Shown one piece after another: positions 59,210 through 64,000 of a DNA stretch of 64,000 nt (position 1 is the first letter of the stretch; every line of letters begins with the position of its first letter). This DNA is from Phocaeicola vulgatus ATCC 8482 (lineage in GTDB: Bacteria > Bacteroidota > Bacteroidia > Bacteroidales > Bacteroidaceae), in contig NC_009614.1 in the NCBI RefSeq assembly GCF_000012825.1, forward strand, positions 3,162,001 to 3,226,000. Direction: 5' to 3'. Below the pieces are notes generated by a model, which worked only from the letters and a program-made list of their open reading frames with translations, did no database searches and had not been told where the DNA came from. The position numbers and the translations under genes are program-made.

Positions 59210-60916
59210 TTAAAAAGCAAAAAACGGACGTACATTCCAATAAGCTTTTTTATCATATCCTTGCAAACAGACTCTATCCCAATTAGGATATTCAGGATCA
59301 TCAATGTGCCAAAGTAACATCCAGCATCTGTCTTTATCATATTGGGAACTGCAACTGAAGCCAAGTCTGTAGGTATCACTAAACTGCGGTAACGAATTAC
59401 CTACTTTAGATAACTGTATAGTCAATTTATCCAGTGTTTCTTGTCCCCATCCTGTGTCGTTTAGGCCGTTACTGGTTTCATTTCGAAAATCTCTTGGAGA
59501 TTTTCCACAAATATTCACCAGCATATCAAACCATTGTCCGATACTCGGTACGAACCATGGACTGCGATTAAGTCCATCAGGAATTTTGTTACTGTTTCTA
59601 TATTTTCTTATTGATTCAAAAGCACTGTAACTACCCTGTACATTAGCAGTATAATTCTTCAACATTTGTTCTGTTTCAGAATAACCGTTCATATTCTTCT
59701 CAATTTCATCATCTTTTGTCATTGGAGTAATCCCTTCTTCGATTCGTTCCATTCCCCCCCAACGACCGGTCCCTAAATTTTCAAACCCCATTACATAAGC
59801 ATGATTCCAACCGTTTTCATTGCATTTTACATCTGTCATTTTTTTAGAATCGCAAGTAATGACCATTCCAATAGCATTCTGATAATCATATATTTTCCCG
59901 TTTTCTTCCAGCATGCCGTCTCCGGGATGTATCTCTATTCGTTTTTCGGTTTCATTCTGAAAGACAAAATCTCCGGGATAAAGTTTTCTTTCTGTGCTTC
60001 CTTTGCCGGGTACAGGGCTGATTACTTTCAGAGTATAGCATTTCCCAGAAGCAAAAGTGATGGAACTGCCCGAATAGTTTATCTTTGTATTCGTATTATT
60101 TCTGCCGTCGGCGGTTACATAGCTTCCGGTAATTCTGGCATTTTTTTGTGATGGGACAATGGCGCAGAATTTTACAGAATCGATCTGATATGGAGTAATG
60201 CCATTCAAGTTCACATTGATAGCTGCTGAGTCTGTTCCTAAAATTCTTGATTCTTTGTGGTAAACAAAACCTGCATTTTCGGGTGCAAAACAACCTATGT
60301 ATGCTTGTGGTTGCAGCACAAGCAATGTAAATTGGTGTTTAAACTGCAGGTTCAGGATTATTCCGGAAGAATTGCCGGTAGTAGGTACGCCAGTAGCAAT
60401 CAGCAGGTCGCTCACAGTATGCTTTTCTTTTGTGGATTGGTCTTTCGAAGGTTGCAGTTTCTCATTCCTGGTCAACGAAGCAATAGCTTCATCTGTATCC
60501 TTTGAAACATCTAGTGTGATATTCTTCCTATATGGATAGTATGCGATGTAACTCGCTCCATCATACCAATAGAGTGTCTTGCTGTTTTCAACCGGATTCC
60601 AACTATCATTTGACACGTTATAAACCAATGGGATATTGTTAATGTCATCCACTATTGTGCTATCTTTTATGGAGAATATACCAATAGAATCACCGTCTAC
60701 AAATTCTGTTTTAAGATGTTCATCTGTCACAGAAGCACGTGTGGAAGGCTTTTCGGAACCGGGAACGTTTTCAAACCCGGTTGCTGTTGCTCGAACAGTG
60801 AGAGGAGTTCCATTGTAGCAGTCCGTTCTTTTTCCATTATTTGTTTCATTTTCGTCGGTGCATGCACTACAAATCAAGAGGATGCTCCAAAAGATTATGC
60901 CGGTGAAAGATTTCAT
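59210..60916 (-). CDS. fimbrillin-like lipoprotein with lectin/FISUMP-like C-terminus
   Basis: This 568-aa lipoprotein (signal ending LLICSAC) has an N-terminal Mfa-like_1 fimbrillin region: LTVRATATGFENVPGS, TRASVTDEHLKTEFVDGDSIGIFSI, TLYWYDGASYIAYYPY, LQFKHQFTLLVLQP. The C-terminal ~230 residues are different (GWNHAYVMGFENLGTGRWGGME, WFVPSIGQWFDMLVNIC, WGQETLDKLTIQL, CWMLLWHIDDPEYPNWDRVCLQGYDKKAYWNVRPFFAF). They recall the fibrobacter-succinogenes major-domain / DUF1566 type found at fimbrial tips. It is last in the fimbrial operon, so it may be the tip or adhesive subunit. Confidence 0.8.
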   Translation of the reverse strand: MKSFTGIIFWSILLICSACTDENETNNGKRTDCYNGTPLTVRATATGFENVPGSEKPSTRASVTDEHLKTEFVDGDSIGIFSIKDSTIVDDINNIPLVYNVSNDSWNPVENSKTLYWYDGASYIAYYPYRKNITLDVSKDTDEAIASLTRNEKLQPSKDQSTKEKHTVSDLLIATGVPTTGNSSGIILNLQFKHQFTLLVLQPQAYIGCFAPENAGFVYHKESRILGTDSAAINVNLNGITPYQIDSVKFCAIVPSQKNARITGSYVTADGRNNTNTKINYSGSSITFASGKCYTLKVISPVPGKGSTERKLYPGDFVFQNETEKRIEIHPGDGMLEENGKIYDYQNAIGMVITCDSKKMTDVKCNENGWNHAYVMGFENLGTGRWGGMERIEEGITPMTKDDEIEKNMNGYSETEQMLKNYTANVQGSYSAFESIRKYRNSNKIPDGLNRSPWFVPSIGQWFDMLVNICGKSPRDFRNETSNGLNDTGWGQETLDKLTIQLSKVGNSLPQFSDTYRLGFSCSSQYDKDRCWMLLWHIDDPEYPNWDRVCLQGYDKKAYWNVRPFFAF

Positions 60917-60981
60917 TTTTCTTTGTTATTATCTTGTTTAAAATTAGCACCTTAGTACAAGGCTGATTTTTATTTGTCCCA

Positions 60982-62052
60982 TTAATTCGTTATTTGTTTC
61001 TCTTCTGTTCCATTTACCGTTTCAGAATCCGTGCCTCCTTCCCATGATGCGATATCATTTTCTGACATCACGGAAATAGTTTTTCTTGAGATACCGATGG
61101 TATAACTTACAGAAGCTCCCGGATTCCAAGTGTCAGTAGAAGGTAAAGATTGATTTTCTATGCAGATAGCTTGAGTAATGGCATTATTATTTCCGTCTTT
61201 TGCCGCATATTGATAAGTGATGCTGAACTGACTTCCTTTTCCGGCAGGAAGCAGGAAAAAAGTAGCTAACAATTTCTTTTCTTCCGCAATAGTATTCGGT
61301 ACAGGGAAATTGGTTATGTCAGCGGTAAAAGTTTCTTTCTTGTCAGGTGATGGAAATGCCCACAGCCAGCCTTTGTCGCTATCAGTCGTAGGAGTATAAT
61401 AGGTCAGTATTCCGCTTTTTATTCCCGTAATGGAGAAAAAGGTTACGGACTTTTCCTCCGTATCATCATTACTTTTTACATAAACATTGATCTTGGTTAG
61501 TGTATGGCGCAGTTTAAAACTTACATTGCCATTGTTTTGATTCATAACCGGAGTTGCAGCGAGAAAATCTATCTGTTTGTTTTCGGCTGTGGGAACGGTA
61601 TAACTCAACATCGGAAATCCATTTGAACTCTCTTTGTCTTGAACGAAAAAGTTGCTACTTGCTGTTTCATTTATATAAGGAGCATAAGCAAAGAAACTGA
61701 TTTTATCTGTTGTTGAATTGTCCGGCCAGAACTTGACCGGACTATAAGACCATGTGCCGTCTGTTTGTTTACCAACAAGCTGGTTATACATGAAATTCGG
61801 TGTTGCGGCATCTTTATTGAAATTTCCGTGTGTGAAGTAGGCAAACACACCGATAGTTTCAAGATCACTTGTTGTGGTATACTCTTTAACAGATCTCATT
61901 ACCGGAACGTTTCCTGAAAAGCTGATAGGGATATTTTCTTGGGGAAATTTGTTCGTACCCTCTTCCTGGGTACAAGCTCCCAATAACAAAGTTGCAGCAA
62001 GGAAAATGCCATACAATTGTTTCACCCTTATGCTTTCTGTTTTTCGATTCAT
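60982..62052 (-). CDS. fimbrillin family lipoprotein (Mfa-like)
   Basis: This 356-aa lipoprotein (signal FLAATLLLGAC) has the Mfa-like_1/fimbrillin-A pattern: PISFSGNVPVMRSV, LETIGVFAYFTHGNFNK, FMYNQLVGKQTDGTWSYSPVKFWPDNSTTDKISFFAYAPY, FKLRHTLTKINVYVKSN, WNPGASVSYTIGI, IASWEGGTDSETVNG. Such proteins are exported as lipoproteins, cleaved after an Arg by a gingipain-like protease and assembled into fimbriae by strand exchange. It is similar in layout to the next upstream gene, suggesting duplication. Confidence 0.88.
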   Translation of the reverse strand: MNRKTESIRVKQLYGIFLAATLLLGACTQEEGTNKFPQENIPISFSGNVPVMRSVKEYTTTSDLETIGVFAYFTHGNFNKDAATPNFMYNQLVGKQTDGTWSYSPVKFWPDNSTTDKISFFAYAPYINETASSNFFVQDKESSNGFPMLSYTVPTAENKQIDFLAATPVMNQNNGNVSFKLRHTLTKINVYVKSNDDTEEKSVTFFSITGIKSGILTYYTPTTDSDKGWLWAFPSPDKKETFTADITNFPVPNTIAEEKKLLATFFLLPAGKGSQFSITYQYAAKDGNNNAITQAICIENQSLPSTDTWNPGASVSYTIGISRKTISVMSENDIASWEGGTDSETVNGTEEKQITN

Positions 62053-62181
62053 GTTTCTTTTTCTATTTTATTGTACGTCCGTGCTTTTTTAACCGTAGTG
62101 ACAGGGAAGAAACATTCAACCCTGTCCGGTCTGTTTTCTTTCCATAGCCAGTATGTATCATGTTTTGGCTGCAAAAGGAAA

Positions 62182-63321
62182 TTATTTCTCTACATTAATA
62201 TCAGAGTCGCTATCATCAGTCCAACCTTCCATATTATCCTCCACCGTAATCTTAATGGCATTCATCTTGATAGTCAATACGTAGGTATGTTTCGTTCCTT
62301 TCTTGAACGTATTTTTCGGTAGTGAAACTTCTTTGTTTGTTATGGTACTTGTCAGATTACTTGTGTCGGTCACTTTGGTTACGATGTCATAATTGATTTT
62401 CAGTTTTAAGTCACCTGCGTTGGTGGTACCGTTTTTGTTATTTACCGGAATAAAGTAAAGAGCTTCTGTATCTGAGAATAACGCGGTTGCATTCTGGTCA
62501 TCACTTACATTGATAGAACTTTTATTATATCCCCATTGGTCGGTGGTTGTTTTATTTAAAAAATCACTCAGGTCTTGTTCTGTTGAAAAATAAGATGCGT
62601 CAGGAGATATGGCTTCCCAAGTGTCGTTATCGAATTTATAAACAGCCTTGTTGTAAAGTGTTGTACTTCCTGGATCTAACTTTAATCCCGTTACAAAAAT
62701 TTTGGTATCAGTACCTAAGTTCACATCTGGCTTCACCTTGATATTGGCTATTTGGGTAAGTACGTGACTAAACTTGAACTGAACCGTCCCCTTATTACTT
62801 TCATTAGTTTGGTCTTGTATGGCAGTATGGCAGTCTGTTACCAAATCTATCATATCTTTCCAGTTATTAGAAGTCTTTACCTCAAAGGTGATTGTCGGAG
62901 CGCCTTTGGCATTCTGTCCTGATAAAGTTATTTTTTGGTCTGTTCCAACTTCCGGTTTGGATTCATAAGGCGCATAAGCAAAGAATGTTATTTTCTTATC
63001 ATCTATTGGCCAAAAACGTAAATTAGTATATCCCCAACTATCAGAAGTCCATGTAGCATGTTCATTGTACATGAAATTAGGTGTTGTGTTTCCTTTTTCA
63101 CTATTCCATCCCGCACTGCTTGTCTGATAGGCAAAAATACCGAAACCGGCATTTGCTTTCAATGTGGACGTTGTAGTTTCCGTTCCTCTGGTCTGTACTT
63201 CCGTATATACGTCCAACCCGATTGTCCGGTTCGTATCCGGATTCATTTCTGTCATTTCATTCTGTGAGCAACCAGCTATAGTCAGTGTTGCCATCACCAT
63301 CAATAAACTTTTCACTTCCAT
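62182..63321 (-). CDS. fimbrillin family lipoprotein (Mfa-like)
   Basis: This 379-aa lipoprotein (signal LMVMATLTIAGC) has IGLDVYTEVQTRGTETTTSTL, GFGIFAYQTSSAGWNSEKGNTTPNFMYNEHATWTSDSWGYTNLRFWPIDDKKITFFAYAPYESKP and FKFSHVLTQIANIKVKPD. It ends NTFKKGTKHTYVLTIKMNAIKITVEDNMEGWTDDSDSDINVEK. The W-x-x-D-S/x-D-x-D tail and RFWP / FAYAPY blocks are shared with the following fimbrillin. It is a probable structural fimbrial subunit, encoded in one minus-strand operon with the neighbours. Confidence 0.88.
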   Translation of the reverse strand: MEVKSLLMVMATLTIAGCSQNEMTEMNPDTNRTIGLDVYTEVQTRGTETTTSTLKANAGFGIFAYQTSSAGWNSEKGNTTPNFMYNEHATWTSDSWGYTNLRFWPIDDKKITFFAYAPYESKPEVGTDQKITLSGQNAKGAPTITFEVKTSNNWKDMIDLVTDCHTAIQDQTNESNKGTVQFKFSHVLTQIANIKVKPDVNLGTDTKIFVTGLKLDPGSTTLYNKAVYKFDNDTWEAISPDASYFSTEQDLSDFLNKTTTDQWGYNKSSINVSDDQNATALFSDTEALYFIPVNNKNGTTNAGDLKLKINYDIVTKVTDTSNLTSTITNKEVSLPKNTFKKGTKHTYVLTIKMNAIKITVEDNMEGWTDDSDSDINVEK

Positions 63322-63364
63322 TTTCTACTTTTTTTAAAATTAATATTATAACTACCCATATCTG

Positions 63365-64000
63365 TCATATATCTATATCGCTGTTCACTTCATCGTTCCA
63401 TTTATCTACATCAGCGTCAAATCCTGAGCTACCTTCTGTTTTTACATTCGGCACGGTCTTTTCACATGCCATGTCAATAAAAACGCTCATAGTTCCGTCT
63501 TCTTCATCCAACCGTCTTATTGCCAAATCGTTAAAACTTTCTTCAAATATGGTCTTCCCGTCTACTAACTTTGCTTTCAGATGTAGGTTGTGTGGAATCT
63601 CTACATCGAAGCCGAACACACTAATAGTAGTGCTCAGCGTTCCTTCTGTTACCGAGCCGGAATCATAAATGGGATTGCTTAAGCGTAGCACTTGTGTTAC
63701 TGTCTTTTCCGAATTTTGTTTCGAAACGAGAAATATGGATTCTGCAATGCCGTCTAATGTGCAGGTAGCTTTTCGTATGTTGTTCATTCCTTTGATACGG
63801 ATTTTAACCGTTATTTTTTGAGTCAGTTTTTTGGGGGTGAAGCGTAAGTGACAACTATTTTCGTTCCTGGTGGAATTTCGGTTACTTTGTTGGGTAATGG
63901 CTGATGAATAGTTTTCCGGCATATCAGAAGTCACTTCAAAGCCTTCGATATAATCAGCGGCAAGTTCGTCAGGACTTTCCATAATAATTCTTTCAGAGGA
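63365..64000 (-). CDS. fimbrial accessory protein (FimB/Mfa2 or DUF5119-like), 5' end cut
   Basis: The 3' part (about 211 codons) of a gene whose frame stays open to the window edge, so no start or signal peptide can be seen. The visible part has LRFTPKKLTQKITVKIRIKGMNNIRKATCTLDGIAESIF, IYDSGSVTEGTLSTTISVFGFDVEIPHNLHLKAKLVDGKTIFEESFNDL and a tail DKWNDEVNSDIDI. This is typical of fimbrial anchor/assembly lipoproteins (Mfa2 or DUF5119 types) that precede fimbrillins. It leads the visible part of the fimbrial operon, 43 bases before the first fimbrillin. Confidence 0.7.
   Translation of the reverse strand, partial: SSERIIMESPDELAADYIEGFEVTSDMPENYSSAITQQSNRNSTRNENSCHLRFTPKKLTQKITVKIRIKGMNNIRKATCTLDGIAESIFLVSKQNSEKTVTQVLRLSNPIYDSGSVTEGTLSTTISVFGFDVEIPHNLHLKAKLVDGKTIFEESFNDLAIRRLDEEDGTMSVFIDMACEKTVPNVKTEGSSGFDADVDKWNDEVNSDIDI

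Overview
The window is from a gut Bacteroidales genome, most likely Phocaeicola (P. vulgatus/dorei group) or a close Bacteroides. The signs are the -7 promoter boxes of the form TAnnTTTG without strong Shine-Dalgarno sites, the SPII lipoproteins with short basic leaders, the Mfa-like fimbrillins, the TonB/CarboxypepD_reg receptor, the Na+-pumping methylmalonyl-CoA decarboxylase operon of the succinate-propionate pathway, and mobile elements of the NBU and CTnDOT kinds. No rRNA gene, intact tRNA or CRISPR array was found.

Region 1 (1-9475) is the right part of an integrated mobilizable element organised like NBU1: tyrosine integrase, a 338-aa unknown protein, a small HTH protein, a RepA-like ATPase, a Toprim primase and a MobV relaxase, all on the minus strand. 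It ends in CCTGTCTCTCCGCT at 9462-9475, a tRNA 3'-end sequence that I recall as the NBU1 attachment core. Its cargo is a pair of cholesterol-dependent-cytolysin-like (CDCL) genes, a 'short' one cut by the window edge and a 'long' lipoprotein one, followed by a small outer-membrane beta-barrel gene. Unusual non-coding structures lie between the backbone genes: a nested stem-loop beside mob (candidate oriT), two covarying double-hairpin modules between primase and ATPase, and a perfect inverted repeat upstream of the HTH gene.

Region 2 (about 9476-19502) is a second, mosaic island that ends in another tRNA-3'-end-like sequence and a terminator. Its left part has a CTnDOT-type integrase lacking the first catalytic Arg, an ORF6N protein, a RadC-like JAB protein, ArdA antirestriction and two small ORFs. 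Its middle carries an AT-rich ATPase/HNH pair that fits the Septu (PtuA/PtuB) anti-phage system. Its right part is an overlapping HTH / primase-helicase fusion / HTH operon next to an 18-bp-armed inverted repeat that could be an origin.

Region 3 (19.6-42.1 kb) is core chromosome. It holds a PH-domain protein, a Crp-type regulator, an acyltransferase, a CPx metal P-type ATPase with a Fur-family regulator, an esterase and SDR pair, an orphan GH13 C-terminal domain, and the operon mce-mmdA-(LTD/OadG fusion)-mmdC-mmdB. After these come a FemAB/GNAT-like protein, the run nitroreductase / membrane protein / DUF2520 / KdsC-like / Maf / D-2-hydroxyacid dehydrogenase, an MFS transporter and a thioredoxin-like lipoprotein.

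Region 4 (42.5-52 kb) is one co-directional eight-gene cluster: TonB receptor, DUF4876-like lipoprotein, outer-membrane barrel, OB-fold-like lipoprotein, PepSY-type membrane protein, ABC ATPase, ABC permease and a DUF4857-like protein. It looks like a dedicated, probably metal or metal-chelate, acquisition system. Region 5 (52.5-58.6 kb) has the GGGtGRT/IscU-like pair, a DMP19-like protein, a GltS-type symporter and lipoproteins. Region 6 (59.2-64 kb) is a fimbrial operon with three fimbrillin-like lipoproteins and a truncated fimbrial accessory protein at the window edge.
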